Below, in pieces: positions 36,788 through 48,755 of a DNA stretch of 64,000 bases (positions within the stretch are counted from its first letter, which is position 1; every line of letters begins with the position of its first letter). Both the position numbers and the translations under genes were made by a program. The stretch comes from Phoenix dactylifera (taxonomy: Eukaryota; Streptophyta; Magnoliopsida; Arecales; Arecaceae). The notes below the pieces were generated by a model. That model was not told the DNA's origin. It made no database searches and was given only the letters and a program-made list of their open reading frames with translations. The stretch is taken from the NCBI RefSeq assembly GCF_009389715.1, contig NC_052400.1, positions 22,683,174-22,747,173 on the forward strand. Direction: 5' to 3'.

Positions 36788-37639
36788 AATAATTTAATGC
36801 TTTAACTCTTTAATTAAAATAAAACTCTAACCGTCTCAATTAGTTAATTTTGGCAACTATTTTGGATTCAGGTACATTGGAGACCTAACCTACCCTAGGG
36901 CCTCTGCCTCCTTTCCAACCATGGAGGTCCCTTCGTCCATCATCGCTAGCGCATGGGCACCACCTGCATAGCCATGACCATCGTTGTTTGCCTAGTCGAT
37001 GGCATCACCATGGTGAGAAGGAAGAGAGCCAAGAGATAAAAATAGAGGAGAAAAGAGCGAGCCATTGAGCACTATGTTTCTGCAAAAAGAAAGAAAGGAA
37101 CAGAAGAGAGGAAAAGAATAGAGATTTACGTCTTGGGAGATTAACATAAGAGAAGAAAGGAGGGGCAAGAAAGGAGGGAGGCAAGTCATCTATCAAATCT
37201 AATGGTCCAAGAATAGCCATTACTGACTAAGCAACGGACTAGATTCCACCTTCTCTGAGTTTCCCCATGGTAGACCGTTAGCATTAGAAAACATTACCCG
37301 ATCAAGTGGCATTATCAAGACCACATCATTATGAGCAAAGGGCATTCCAGCTTTAATTGTCAGATTGTAAGGAACAAATGCGATCATTGGTTATTCAAGA
37401 TTATGAAAGGGCAATCAATCGCAGAGGCTTAGTTGATGTTCTTAGCTATTTTTCTTATTCTATGGTGACCTGCCCATCTTGCTGGATTTCCATTTTAAGT
37501 TAAGTGCTTTTGTTTTAATAAAGCTAAGAAAAGTGATCTTTTTTCATTGTAAACTACCTCTACAGTGGTTCCATCCTAAAGTCTAGGGATCAAGATCAGC
37601 TTTCCCTTGTTTTTCTCCTACTAATATTTTGATATTGGG

Positions 37640-38180
37640 ATATGGCAAACCCAGAGGCGATGATGGTGGATAAGGTAGCAAACGATCTGAGGATTCTGAT
37701 CAACAAATTGATTGCATATTGTTTAGTTCAAGACATGACACAGGGGCCTCTAGAGATAGCCAAGGCATCGAGACTAGTAGTGGAGGTAGAGCAAGTCAAC
37801 ATGTAAAAAATCAGTTAGAGCTCGAGAGGTGTGGTTGAGAAGAGGCGTGGGAAATCCAAAACAAAGGGGAAGGCAGCAAATGATCCAGTAGAGGCAATTG
37901 ATGATGTGCAGATTCGAGATGACGATAAAGAGACCCAAGCTTTCAGATCCTGAATTGCCTAGATCATCTCATGATAATGGCAATGGCGACAGTGATAGCA
38001 CGAGTGATCATAGATCTGATGATCATGATAGTCAGGGTGAAGGAGACGATGAAGCACATGGGATCAATCCATTTACTAGATAGGTAGAGTTCACCTATGC
38101 TACGCTAGATGATGACCATGGAGCTAGACCCATATCTACATATGAGGGGGAGGAGTTGCTAGCTTATAGAAAGACGGAGG
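37640..38180 (+). mobile_element. Possible DNA-transposon remnant
   Basis: Fragmented plus-strand frames: a segment reading ANDLRILINKLIAYCLVQDM near 37680-37735, an acidic DHRSDDHDSQGEGDD segment near 38000-38050, and FTYATLDDDHGARPIS near 38090-38130. The last resembles a motif I associate with hAT-like transposases, but no catalytic motif or terminal repeats were found. Confidence 0.25.
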
Positions 38181-38559
38181 AAAATTGTTGCAGGTTGTGG
38201 CACAAAAGGCCACGAATATTTTTATGAGTTGAGGATAGCTGAGGAACTTGTCAGTTTGGGCAAAGATGACTTGTTAGGTCCTTTTCCAACTCAACAAGGT
38301 CGAGTTCTTAGAAGAGCGCACCTGATGTTGTAGTGATTGAAAATGACTAGATGCATATAGAAGGAGGATGCAACAGACAAAACGATAGGACCAGCCTTGA
38401 AGGATTTTTGACCGTCAGTTTATGTGCAATATAGGCTAGAATCACAGTCTCAATTTGAAGATACATTTTGTGCCACATCTGTCCGTTCAATACATCATCA
38501 AGCCATCCGTAGAATTTTATTGAAGAAAAGAAGATTGTCATCCATCTCAAGGTTCGTTG

Positions 38560-38725
38560 TCTCGGTATCAGACCCCGTATCGGTGCCACACTAACACAGT
38601 GTCAGTATGATACAATTTTTTTTAGCGTACCGAATACTGGTATGCCACCCGTACCAAATACCAGTACCGAACCAGTACGGTATGCTCTGTACCGCCCAGT
38701 TTGGACTGGTACGACATTCTATGAT
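38560..38725. repeat. Short GGTACC/CCAGTACGG-rich dispersed repeat
   Basis: Dense ACCAGTACGG, GTACCGAA and GGTATGC words with local inverted symmetry; similar words occur at 28430-28520. Confidence 0.5.
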
Positions 38726-39044
38726 CCATCTGTTTTTTCTTTCATATGATTTAGATAGACTTAGCTATGCTTGAATGGATCTCCACTCAGATCTGTTTAG
38801 ATCTATATTGAATGATGAAGGTTCTACATCAATGATTTGAGCTGTTGGACGTAATCTATTACTTCTAAACTAGTTAAACATCACTTGATGCATGAGCTGG
38901 AGTCTCTAAATCACATGATTTTTGATGTACAAACAGCTTACACCTCTAAACTATTTACACACCACCATCCTCTTCTTTTTGATCTCTCTTTTAACATCTC
39001 CAATCACTGTTTTTGCTCTTTCTAAACGTTACTTCCATCTTTTT

Positions 39045-39320
39045 TTTATATCTATAAAATTTGCAATCCAAATTTCTGTTATAGGACAAGTATGAAGCAC
39101 CCCCATGACAAGTTTTCCTGAAAAACTTGTGGACATATATCTCATCTAAAAACCTAAAACAGAAATTTTGTGCTTCCTCGATCTTTTTCTGTCCTATTTT
39201 CTATAACAGGACAGCAGGGAAATGTCTTGACCTAAACCCTTGTCTAATCCCTTCCACAGGTCCAGCTATGCCTGTAAGCCATCATTAATCTGTCCTACAT
39301 CAATTTTGGCGTTAGAACTG
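39045..39320. repeat. Dispersed repeat shared with 40490-40640 and 54870-54990
   Basis: 39045-39165 (AAATTTGCAATCCAAATTTC TGTTATAGGAC) matches 40505-40620, and 39195-39320 (GGGAAATGTCTTGACCTAAA then TAATCC) matches 54880-54990. No coding content; class unknown. Surrounding 38730-41276 has no recognised gene. Confidence 0.6.
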
Positions 39321-41276
39321 ATGGACCCTACCTTTCTCTGCCTTTCTTTCCATCTTTATTTTTTTCTCTCTCCATCATGTTTTTGGATTATAAATTAAGT
39401 TCCAAGACTGATGCTCTCCCCAGCATATCAAATATGAGAAGAAGGTTCTGACCACATGCATGATGATATGACATCTATCAAAAATCATCTCACATCCAAG
39501 CTATGTTGCAAGCATGTGCTATAACCTTAGGCATTCTGCAGTGCACTGATGCAGATGAAGGCCTATCTTATGGCAGTGAGAATGTTTCAGCTGAAAGCGA
39601 GGATTTATACATTGAAAATCATGCAAGTGCTCATCCTTCAAATTTAGATGCTAAGATTGAAAATGCACCAGCTTAAAAAATCTGGTTAAGAAGATTGAAG
39701 GCTCTATAGAAACAATTTTAAAGGAATTTCTAATTGCTGAAAGCAACACCAATATAGAGCTATAACTGTATCAAAGCACGTTGAAGATATGATTGTTACT
39801 AATTCTGCAGTTTCCTTGGTGAACACTATCAATCAAGTTATCAAGAGATTCGTAGTTACCAATTGTCGGGCACCACAACAAATGATTAGTGAAGTGATAG
39901 GGAGAATGTTTTACATAGGCCTCTATCATCCAATATTCAAGACTCAGAATGGTCGATCAAAATTTTGAGGGATATGATCTTGAGGACTAGGTAAGCATAA
40001 CAGAAGCAAATGATGCTGGAGCATTTCTTTGGGTCCATATTCATGGCATATGTTGTGATTGGTTGCTATTTGGAGGTCAAGATGACAAAAAAAAGACAAC
40101 TATTTTGAATTGTTTTAGTATTTAATAATTAATTGAAGCGTTTCTTTGTAAGAAAACGAATCTACTGTTTGGCACTGTGCATGCTACAATACTGTGAAAA
40201 GTGAACAGCATACATGACTTTTCATTTAGGAGTTTTAGTTAGGTCTCATCAGTGTCCAGCTAGAAAATATTAGATAAAATTTAAAGCATTGGTTCTAGGG
40301 ATTTTAATTGGAGTGAAATGAATAGGTGGTAGCTGATTTCTCTAGGTACTTTCCAATTTGAAGAATCCTAGTTTGCTTGTAAGAGAGGTTGCTGGATGAA
40401 AGCATTGTATGTGGCTGTTGAAAGAAAGGATTGCTTTAGGCCAGGTTTGACCCTCATTCTCTCTCTCTCATATCCTTCCCTTGCTTCACAAATTTTGTTT
40501 CATACAGAAATATAAAATTTGTGATCCCAATTTCTGTTATAGAACTAGCACGTTGTTTTCTTTAAAAACTCTTCTTTAGATCTATAACTCACTTGAAGAC
40601 CTAAAGCAGAAATTTTTAGCCTTCTTTTTTGAAAGAGAAGATGGCAGGGACTATTAATTCATTTCATGGGTACTGAAATGAATACAAGCAATCCAAGAGT
40701 CAAAACTAAATGAAGAAAGCAAGAAATTGAAATATCTTGGTCTTTACTTAGAGCCCATGATACCACTCAAGTTGATAGCACTCAACATCCTTGATTAAGT
40801 CTCCAGTTGATGACACTGACAAAAAGTTTGCCAATTCCTTCTCCAGGCAAATCACCAGAAAACCAAAACAGTAAGGTAACAAGTCCAAAGGATAGGGCCG
40901 AAAACAGGTTGGATAATTTCCAACCATACTCAGTTTGGATTGGATTCAGATACAAATTCTAGTATCCAATTGGACCCGGATACTTACCGATAAATCTTGC
41001 CAGATCTAAAACTTGATTCAGATTCTAAAGATTTTCCGAATTCAGATCTAGATATCTGGTAAATTCCAGTAAAATATTGTCCCAAAATAATTTTGTTCCC
41101 ATGCGTAGAACCGTACTTGTGGCATATTACTTGGATAACAAACACTGAACCACCAGGGTACAACATTCAATTCTGTTATGCAGTTACGGTTTATTTTACT
41201 TATTTAAATCTCAATCCTATCATTAAACAGAATAGTTAGGATGATACTTTCTATTTAATAATTAATTATTTTTATA

Positions 41277-41291
41277 ACTATCAATCCTTTT
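41277..41291. repeat. Target-site duplication, left half, of the split LINE
   Basis: ACTATCAATCCTTTT, identical over 15 bp to 53608-53622; its T end merges with the poly-A (T run 41288-41297). Confidence 0.9.
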
Positions 41292-42105
41292 TTTTTTGTT
41301 GAAATGGGTATTTCATACATCACGAGTACGAATACACCTAATAGAATCGGCAGACAAAAGATCTCGTAATACAACAGGCATCTCACCCTCCCCAACCCAC
41401 AGGGTGCCTCCTAAGTGGCTCGCTACATATGCTGCCACCCAGTTCGCCGCCCCGTTAGCCTCATGATATACATGCATAGTCTGAAATGTAATGCCCTCCC
41501 TCACCATCAACCAAATATCACGGAGCAGGGGATGAACACCTTCATCCCAACTCGTGCCCCGTCGGACCTAGTCGATCATTGTGGCTGAATCACCCTCCAA
41601 GAGAATGAAGGTCGCCTAAAGCACGTGCCGCGCAAAACGCAATCCCATCTAAGCCGCTCGTAGCTTGAACTTCAAGGATAGAATTTCTTGCTTAACCTTT
41701 CTTTGCTCCTCCGCAGAAACAAATAGATCGGGATATACCAAGAGAGATGTACGGTCTAATGAGACTACTACGAAATATTTACTCATGGGTGGGGCAAGCT
41801 CTTCTATTCTGGTTCATGGTTTCTCCTGATGACTCACCTTTGGCCACTGATCATCTAGATGAAGCAGCACTCCGCTCCTGGAATCGAGGTGTCGAAGATC
41901 TGACACCCCCCACTGCCACCACACTCGAACTCGAGCTCCTGATGACAAAACCGGCCCTTCACCTCCTGCCTCCATCCAAGACAGAGCCATCAAAATTGAC
42001 ATCGAGAAAACTTGGGGGTGGGGGTTCTCAGGTGAAGAAAACCATATAAGGAGCTGCCGAAGCAATGTGGGGGCTCCAGATGTCCTGAGCTGTCAAAGGC
42101 CTGTA
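41288..42105 (-). mobile_element. LINE, 3' portion (RNase H and poly-A)
   Basis: On the minus strand: FDGSVLDGG near 42000-41975 (first RNase H block), HVYHEANGAANWVAAYVA near 41475-41420 (last RNase H block), then a poly-A (T run 41288-41297 on plus). Frames are broken. This is the 3' end of the same insertion whose 5' part is 49979-53607. Confidence 0.85.
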
Positions 42106-42113
42106 GTCTAACC

Positions 42114-42488
42114 TTGCCTGATATCGGATTTGGAGGAATTTTAAAGCAATTAGATCCAAATAGCAATAAAGAGATACTTGTAAGATTTACTTCTGGAAAA
42201 TGGAGTCCCACTCAAATGAAGTATTCTACTATTAAGAAAGAAATGCTTTCAATAGTTAAATGTATTTTAAAGTTTCAGAGTGATCTGTTAAATCAACAAT
42301 TCTTGTTGAGGATAGACTGTACAGCAGCAAAACAGATCATAGAAAAGGATATAAAAAATTTAGTATCCAAGCAAATCTTTGCTGGATGGCAGGCACAATT
42401 GTCTGTTTTTGATTTTAATATTGAATATATTAAATCTGAAGAGAATTCTCTTCCAGACTTTCTAACACGAGAGTTTTTACAGGGATGA
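42114..42488 (+). pseudogene. Pararetroviral RNase H (C-terminal end of polyprotein)
   Basis: An open stretch of about 124 codons with IGFGGILKQ, YSTIKKEMLSIVKCI, a FLLRIDC block and the end SLPDFLTREF matches the RNase H of caulimovirid RT polyproteins. It starts abruptly at the LINE junction, so RT and everything upstream are missing. The stop (TGA) overlaps the next start in ATGA (42485-42488), a spacing used for coupled translation in compact viral genomes. Confidence 0.85.
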
Positions 42489-43789
42489 TTCCTCTCAGAG
42501 GAACGTATGCTCGAGGAAGAAATTCTTCTCGAGAAAACAGGGGACGCAGTGCCAATGCACTTCCCATGAATACGACGAATTTGTTGTTTCATAGACAGCC
42601 AGAGAGGGTACCACAAATGGTGAACCTAGCAACCTACTTAAATCAGCAAAAACAAAAGAAAGTTGAGCAGCAAAATGCTGTAAGAGAAAATCTCTCTTCT
42701 ACATCATCATCTAGACCAACGATGAAAGAGGTGCTTCAAGAAAGTACTATTGACACCTCATTTTTGCAAAATCATTGGGAGCAAATTATCATGTACATGG
42801 GTCAGAATGATATTCAGCAGATGGAAGATCCGTGGTGTATACGTCAAAAATACTTTGACGATGAAGGATATCCTTCAATGGATGGCAAGGACAGACAGAT
42901 GATGGAGAAATTATTACTCCTCACTGAATCTGTAGAAATTACTCATAATTTTCATAATAATAATATAAATAATTATATCAATTATAGTAAATGTACTATT
43001 TGCAGGATTATGCAGCCGCAAGAATGGGGATTGGATCCCAATAGGCTAATAATGATAAAAAAAATATGGCCATGAAGTCACAGCAACTTATTGGGACTAC
43101 ATCGAGGCTTTTACTAATCTTTTTTTTATGAGAATCCCAAGAGAAAACACTCTTGGTTTATGCAGGTACATCCTGATGTCTTAACCAAACCTATTCCGGG
43201 TTGGTTCAACAAATGGTGGACATTCTTCGGCCCCGATATAAAGATATTACCCAAAGAAATACTTAATTTCTTTGAAGAATGGGTGGATAATCATCCAACT
43301 ATTAATAAAATGACAGATGACCAGATATGTACTGGTACTTGCCCCATGATGTATTTCATCGAAAATAGAATTCTATGGATATGGAAGTGGACACTATCCA
43401 CTGGATTTGACTGTGACAATATTCCAGTCCTAAAAAGGAATGCCCTTTACAAATGGTGGGTGGGAATGCCCAAAGACAAGTTAGATGGTATAATTAATAC
43501 CATACAAGAAAATCTTTTTGCCTATAAGGAGAAAAAAATATTTGGTTCTCCTCAACAATCCAGTACTAATGATGACAATTTATTTATGACAATGAAACAT
43601 AAATTAAGCAGGAGATATCCCAATATATCTGAAGAGGAAGTTGAGGCAAGATGCCTTGAAAAAATCAAGAAGGAATTTTTGGAGGCATTTGAAGATAGAT
43701 CAATGAAATCTGCCTCGTCAAAACAGTCTTCATCCAATACTCCTGAACAAACAAGCAATACCTATGTTTGCTTAGTAGGAGAAGCATAG
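42485..43789 (+). pseudogene. Second pararetroviral open frame, interrupted
   Basis: Two same-frame segments: 42485-43075 (196 codons) and 43160-43789 (209 codons from a Met). Between them the frame is broken, and the pattern (an A run near 43058-43065 and a T run near 43121-43128) fits two compensating homopolymer indels. Content: a basic, Ser/Arg-rich start, an acidic middle with NHWEQIIMYMGQ and DPWCIRQKYF, then Trp-rich GWFNKWWTFFGP and WIWKWTLSTGFDCD and an acidic or Ser-rich end. I know no function for it; placement suggests the florendovirus ORF2. Not a functional gene. Confidence 0.65.
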
Positions 43790-44158
43790 GATCCGTATGA
43801 AGACCAAGAAGTTCAGAATACTCCTACTCCAATGGAGGAAGTATGGCAAACAGTTCTTACCAAAAGGGAGCAGTAAAGTCTGTCCAAAAACAAGATAAAG
43901 GAAAAAAGGTGGCCACATCAATATCAGAATAAAAGGCATCGACCAAATGAAAAGTACTCCCGTGAAGAAATAAGTGCTTCACCAACCCAGAAGGAATCAA
44001 CTTTTCTGGACCAATCAGCAAAAGAAATCATCTTTATGTCTTTTCATCTTTATGTCTTTTACTTTATGTAAAGTAACTTTATGTTAAATCAGACTAGGTC
44101 TGATTGCTTGATCTTTTCGGACTCCAAAATGAATTGGAATCCATTTCTTTATTTTACT

Positions 44159-44166
44159 TATAAAAA
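44159..44166 (+). promoter_or_regulatory. Pararetroviral TATA box
   Basis: TATAAAAA in the intergenic region, 132 bp before the primer site. Upstream is a direct repeat CATCTTTATGTCTTTT (near 44030-44063). Confidence 0.6.
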
Positions 44167-44290
44167 GGGAAGTTCTCACCCTTGTTGAGGACGAAGAAAA
44201 TTGGAGAAATCAATCTTTTGTTTCTCACAACCTCTTGCTTCCGCACTCTTAACCTCTCTTGTTATCTCTTATTCCTCTCTTATTATCTTA

Positions 44291-44299
44291 TGGTATCAG
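44291..44299 (+). other. tRNA-Met primer-binding site of the pararetrovirus
   Basis: TGGTATCAG matches the first nine bases of the plant consensus TGGTATCAGAGC. A short frame starting MEPRPDLLRK follows at 44310 and ends in a GTAAGT-like donor near 44400; its status is unclear. Confidence 0.6.
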
Positions 44300-44409
44300 G
44301 TCCTGGAGATGGAGCCGAGGCCCGATCTTCTCCGGAAAGTCATCTACTCCAACCACGGCGAGCTAGAGCCTCTGTCTGAGGATGAAGCCTCAAGGGTCCG
44401 GTAAGTATT

Positions 44410-45356
44410 TTATTTTTTGTTTATTTATTTTCTTTCCTCCCTTTCTCCTTTTTCTTTTAATGTGGCGCCACCACCTCTTCACCGGAGAAGAGGTGGGGGC
44501 TCGGCTAGTCTGGCGGCCCTGTGGCCGCGTCTGGTGCCGGCTCGGCCAGGCCCGGCGATCCGTGGCCGCACCCTGTGCCCTAAGGCAGATGCAGCTGAAG
44601 CTGCGGTGCCCTATGTACCCAGCTCAGTTGCTGGGCCTGGGCCAGACCTGGGTCACACTCAGGCCGGCCCGTGGCCTGTCCTAGTGCGTGAGTCGGCCAT
44701 TTACCCTTCTTCCATCTTAGAGTCTTCTTCCCTCTGTTTCACTGTTGAAACAGAGGAGAGAAACACTCAGAGGAACTCCCCCCTCTTTCTTATTTTGTTT
44801 AACCTATTTACTTAAGTAAACCAGGTCTTACCTGATTTCGGGATGGCTACAGCCGAGTAGTACACCCTTCAAGAAATCCCTCCTTCCTCTTCTAGGGCCT
44901 CCGAGCTCCTTCAACCTCCAGCTCTAGGGGTCGGCTTCTCTGGTACAGTACTCCAGCAGGCTTAGGAAATAAGAGGGTATAGTAATCCTAAGTTAAGAAG
45001 CTTGAGAGTTTAAATAACACTGCTTAGGAAGTGACCCCTTGGAGAGGTAGCACCCTCTCCTTCCCCCTTGCTCCAGGAGCCTCCAGCTGCCCTCTTTCCT
45101 CAGGCCAGCTAGGCTTGTCCCTTCAACTAGGGTGAGAGGTGGGGGGCTCCCATTTTGCATGGTTAAGGGCCCAACAGCTGGCCTTCTCTTTACTGGCTAG
45201 CTGGGCCCTGTCAATTCATCCCTCAGGCATGAGGTGGCAGCCCTCCATGGGCTGCCATCCATGGGCCCAGTACAGCCCATCAACGAACTGGCCCAAATAC
45301 CCTTAAAATGGGCCTCAAAAGTTTGGGCCCAGTTAGCATTGGGCCCGGACATTACA
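44410..45356 (-). mobile_element. 3' LTR (truncated) of a Gypsy deletion derivative
   Basis: On the minus strand the LTR begins TGTAATGTCCGGGCCC at 45356, directly after a polypurine tract (45357-45369) and the pol-end phrase GAGGACGAAATTTATTTAAG. The other end merges into pararetroviral sequence without a recognisable CA end, so it is truncated. Open frames at 44382-44815 are GC-rich LTR noise. Confidence 0.65.
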
Positions 45357-45401
45357 TTTTTCCCCTCTTAAATAAATTTCGTCCTCAAAATTAATCATAC
45401 C

Positions 45402-46447
45402 TCAATTCTTAGGTATGCAGTGTAATTGTCTAGAAAAACTGACTGAAATAAAGGAATGTGTATAGCCAGAATCAAACAAAATAAAGGCACCAACCGAGTT
45501 GACTAGTATTGTAACTATCACCCTTTGATCACTGGCACTGGCGTCCTGGGGGGTCAGTGCGAAGACTCGGGGGTTGTTCCTCGGCCTCGGGCAGTCACGT
45601 GCCATATGTCCCACCTGCCCACAGTTAAAACATGCCCTAACTTTCTTCAAACAGGGCCCATTATGAAATTTGCGACAGTTAGGACATGGCCCGTTCTGCC
45701 TCTTCTGAATCATGGGCCCTTTAAAGCTTCTCGGCCTGCTACTCTGGCCTCGATCTGACCTGAGTTTCTTTAGGTCAGTCCTTTCTCTGTCAGACCTTAA
45801 GTCAGCTTCAACCTTCAAGGCTCGGTCCAACATATCTCTATAACTGGTGAACAGGTGGGAGGATGTCCAGGACCTGATCCCATACCTTAGGCCTTGCTCA
45901 AATCGATTGGCCCTACTCCTCTCATTATCCATGAACTGGGGATAGAATCAGCCCAGTTCGTTGAATTTGTCAGCATACTCTAAAACAGTCATATTTTCAG
46001 AATGGGTCAGTGCTAGAAACTCATTTTGCTTCGTCTGCTTGACAGAGTCCGGAAAGTACTGAGTATAGAATAACCTTTTGAAGTCTCCATAGTTGATCAC
46101 CAAAATTCGGCATTTTTCTTTAGCATGGGGATAGCCAATCTAGCCTTCACTTCTTCGGAAAACTGAAGTGCTTGAAACATCTTTTCCATTTCCCTAATCC
46201 GAAATTCAGCTGCCATAAGATCTGGTCCACCATCAAACATCGGTGGGTTCAGCCTGCAGTATCTTTCATGGTAAGAATCCGCCGGTTGTATAGCAGCCAT
46301 CTGCATCAGCTGCTACTGTTGGAGCAGCTGTGCCATCAACTGATATACTTCGGCCAGGTTTGCGTGGCCTGCTACAGAGCGTGGAGTATCCTGAAAAATA
46401 GACTAGTAGCTAGGATCTAGAGAGAGTGCTCTCCTATCGTCATCCAT
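45402..46447 (-). pseudogene. Gypsy gag-protease remnant with pol deleted
   Basis: Minus strand: gag start region (ADSYHERYCRLNPPMFDGGP, about 46270), gag core (broken frames), zinc knuckle CFNCGQVGHMARDC (about 45610), and retropepsin start ILFDSGYTHSFIS (about 45460). It then stops within about 35 bp of the pol-end phrase and polypurine tract. RT, RNase H and integrase are missing, so the body is gag-plus-partial-protease joined to the 3' end. This matches the non-autonomous TR-GAG layout, or an internal deletion. Confidence 0.75.
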
Positions 46448-46606
46448 GTTTCTTAATGGTCACCTAGCAGTCAAAAAATTTAGGGTAAGATTATAATAAA
46501 TTATTTTCTTTAACTAACATATTATGATAATCTCTATAAGTTATAATACTCTTAACTACCCATTACCCCAGATTTTTTTTACGGTTAAATTTTTGTTAAA
46601 CCTAGA

Positions 46607-46618
46607 GCTCTGATACCA
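46607..46618 (-). other. Primer-binding site (tRNA-iMet) of the Gypsy derivative
   Basis: Minus strand TGGTATCAGAGC, six bases inside the LTR end at 46625 (GGGGCGTGACA). Confidence 0.85.
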
Positions 46619-46624
46619 CCACAA

Positions 46625-48755
46625 TGTCACGCCCCGGACTCGGATCCGTGACACGGCCGTGTTATTGCCGACTACCGCCCACAATAGCACGAAGCCTCAT
46701 ACATGGGTAACAGGGTAGTCAAACTAGTCAAACTTTCATATATTAAAACATTTCCAGTACAACTTATTGGTTGGTACAAAATACAGAGCTTATATATAGT
46801 TTATGTACACAAAAGCATATTTGTTTTATCCAAAAAAAAGAAGCCCTGATACAAAAGAAAAATGTCTCTGCCTGCTCTTACTGGCGATAATCTGGAAGAA
46901 AATATAAATAAAATGGTATGAGCTACACGGCTCAGTAAGTAATCCTGCATAATCTTATCGGATCAACTACAAGGCTAAACATGTTTAAATAGGGTTTGAG
47001 AAGCTAACATGAACATTACTTAACAATTCTTTATGATAAGATATTCATACTGAGCCGGTAAATTGATATTTTATATCAACCAGTATTTTCATGAAAATAT
47101 AACTTACAAAAAAATGGGGTCCAGATCAATTCGTTTTTACTATTTTTTTTCCACACCTGCTTTAGAAGTTTTAAGACCAGTGATGAAATTAGTACCGTAT
47201 CCATACATCCCTTATCAGTGTATGGACAGCTATCTCTCGAGCACAGGTTTAGGTTCGGCCTCAATGGGAAAATGGAGCACCTAACAACGCATCTTCACAG
47301 ACCAAGAACTACGAGATCGCCCCTTTCATTCTGGGGTGACAGAGGGATCGTACCATTCGAGCCTAATTCTAATTCTTCGGAGGGAAAAATTCACTTTTTT
47401 ATCCTGTTGATAGAAGGTTTGTGATTACTAATCATGAATAGAGGTAGGATAAAAAAATAGATCTGGAGGAAAAAATAAAAAGTAATTACCCGAAACTTCT
47501 AATTCTTATTACAAGTAGAACTTATGTCATCAAAGAAAACACCATTCTTTTTAGTTTTTAGAAAAATATATATATCCCGCAAACAAAGGAAACAGGGGAG
47601 TCCAATCAACAGATCTTTTTCCTCTCCTTTTCTATCTAATTGGTTTATGTTCGTTATAATTACAAGAGGGTAAAAAATCCTTTATTTTTGCAACTCGATC
47701 GCGGCATACCGTGATTTACCCTCTCTGATGCGATGGCAAAGTCATTATCGGCCACTGGTGGGGCGAGCTCAGTTATTGTACGGCCACTGGCGGGGCGAGC
47801 CCAGTTATTCTACGGCCACTAGCGGGGCGAGCTCCGTTGCATTCAGCCCGTAGCATCTAAGAGTCCATACATAGTACTTCTTGCAAACAGTACACTCTCT
47901 GATGCTACGACGAAGTCATAATCGGCCACTGGGGGACGAGCTCAGTTATTGTACAGCCACTGGCGGGGCGAGCTCAGTTGCATTCAGCTCGTAGCATCAA
48001 GAGTCTATAAGTAGTAGCTCTTGCAAGTAGTACACATAGCTAGATGCCATTCATCATTACATCTTATGCTTATACCATAATTACTAATATTAAGTGCAAT
48101 TATAGTATTATAATCCATCTCATACACAATTCAAATTACATGAATAATACTTTAAAATTTGTATAAACATGATGTATGCATACCGATAAACTATAAGACT
48201 AAAGCAGGCTACTCACGTACATGATTCATAAACTATAAGATTAAGACAGATTACTTACTTTTCATAATATACCCAAATTTGACTAAACCCGAGCCTAATC
48301 GGATTGAGGTGAGTTTGGACGAACCCAAACTACAAATTGGGTTAAATTCGAACCCAATTAAGCCTAATTTAGCTGGGTCCGAACCCCATTTAAGTTAAGT
48401 TGGTCTCAACAGACCCAATTGATTATAAATCAGGCTTAGTTCAAGCCCAATTTAACTGACAGAAGGCCAAATTGGACTCGGGCTGACCCTGACTCAAGCC
48501 CAAATGAGCCACATTGACCCTGAACCAAAATTAAACCCAATTAAACTTGGGACTAAGCCTATTAACCAAATCAGAAGACCAAATTGGCTAAAAAAGGCTG
48601 GACCCAATCATGAACCAGGCCCAATCCTTTAATTAAAGACCCAATTAACCTATGTGTGGACCCAATCTGGTTTTAAATCGAGCCCCAAAAGCTCCAAATT
48701 AGGCAAATTGGACTTGGGCTAGATCCTTGGATGGGATCCAAGCAAGTAAGTTCAT
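46625..48755 (-). mobile_element. 5' LTR of the Gypsy derivative (left arm of an inverted pair)
   Basis: Ends GGGGCGTGACA on the minus strand at 46625. Contains a block of short repeats (47740-48000: GCCACTGGCGGGGCGAGCTC type, six or so copies) and a region rich in CCCAATT/AAGCCC phrases (48270-48720). The LTR start (TGTAATGTCC, as at 45356) is not present at the far end. Confidence 0.7.

Larger units (their letters stand above)
42106..44405 (+). mobile_element. Endogenous pararetrovirus fragment (Caulimoviridae, florendovirus-like)
   Basis: Linear order: end of polyprotein (RNase H), a second open frame, an AT-rich intergenic region with TATA box, and a tRNA-Met-type primer-binding site. 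Known: that order is the circular map of caulimovirids, and a second frame of unknown role after the polyprotein is a florendovirus feature as I recall it. Movement protein, capsid, protease and RT are absent. It sits inside the LINE and carries frame breaks, so it is an old, inactive copy. Confidence 0.75.

Noticed and set aside
44310..44404. MEPRPDLLRK frame as host first exon
   Set aside because: It sits a few bases after the pararetroviral primer site and I see no host gene joined to it; left as part of the viral fragment.
46561..46625. tRNA-Met gene at the TGGTATCAGAGC sites (also 6239-6250)
   Set aside because: These are primer-binding sites complementary to a tRNA 3' end; no cloverleaf is present.
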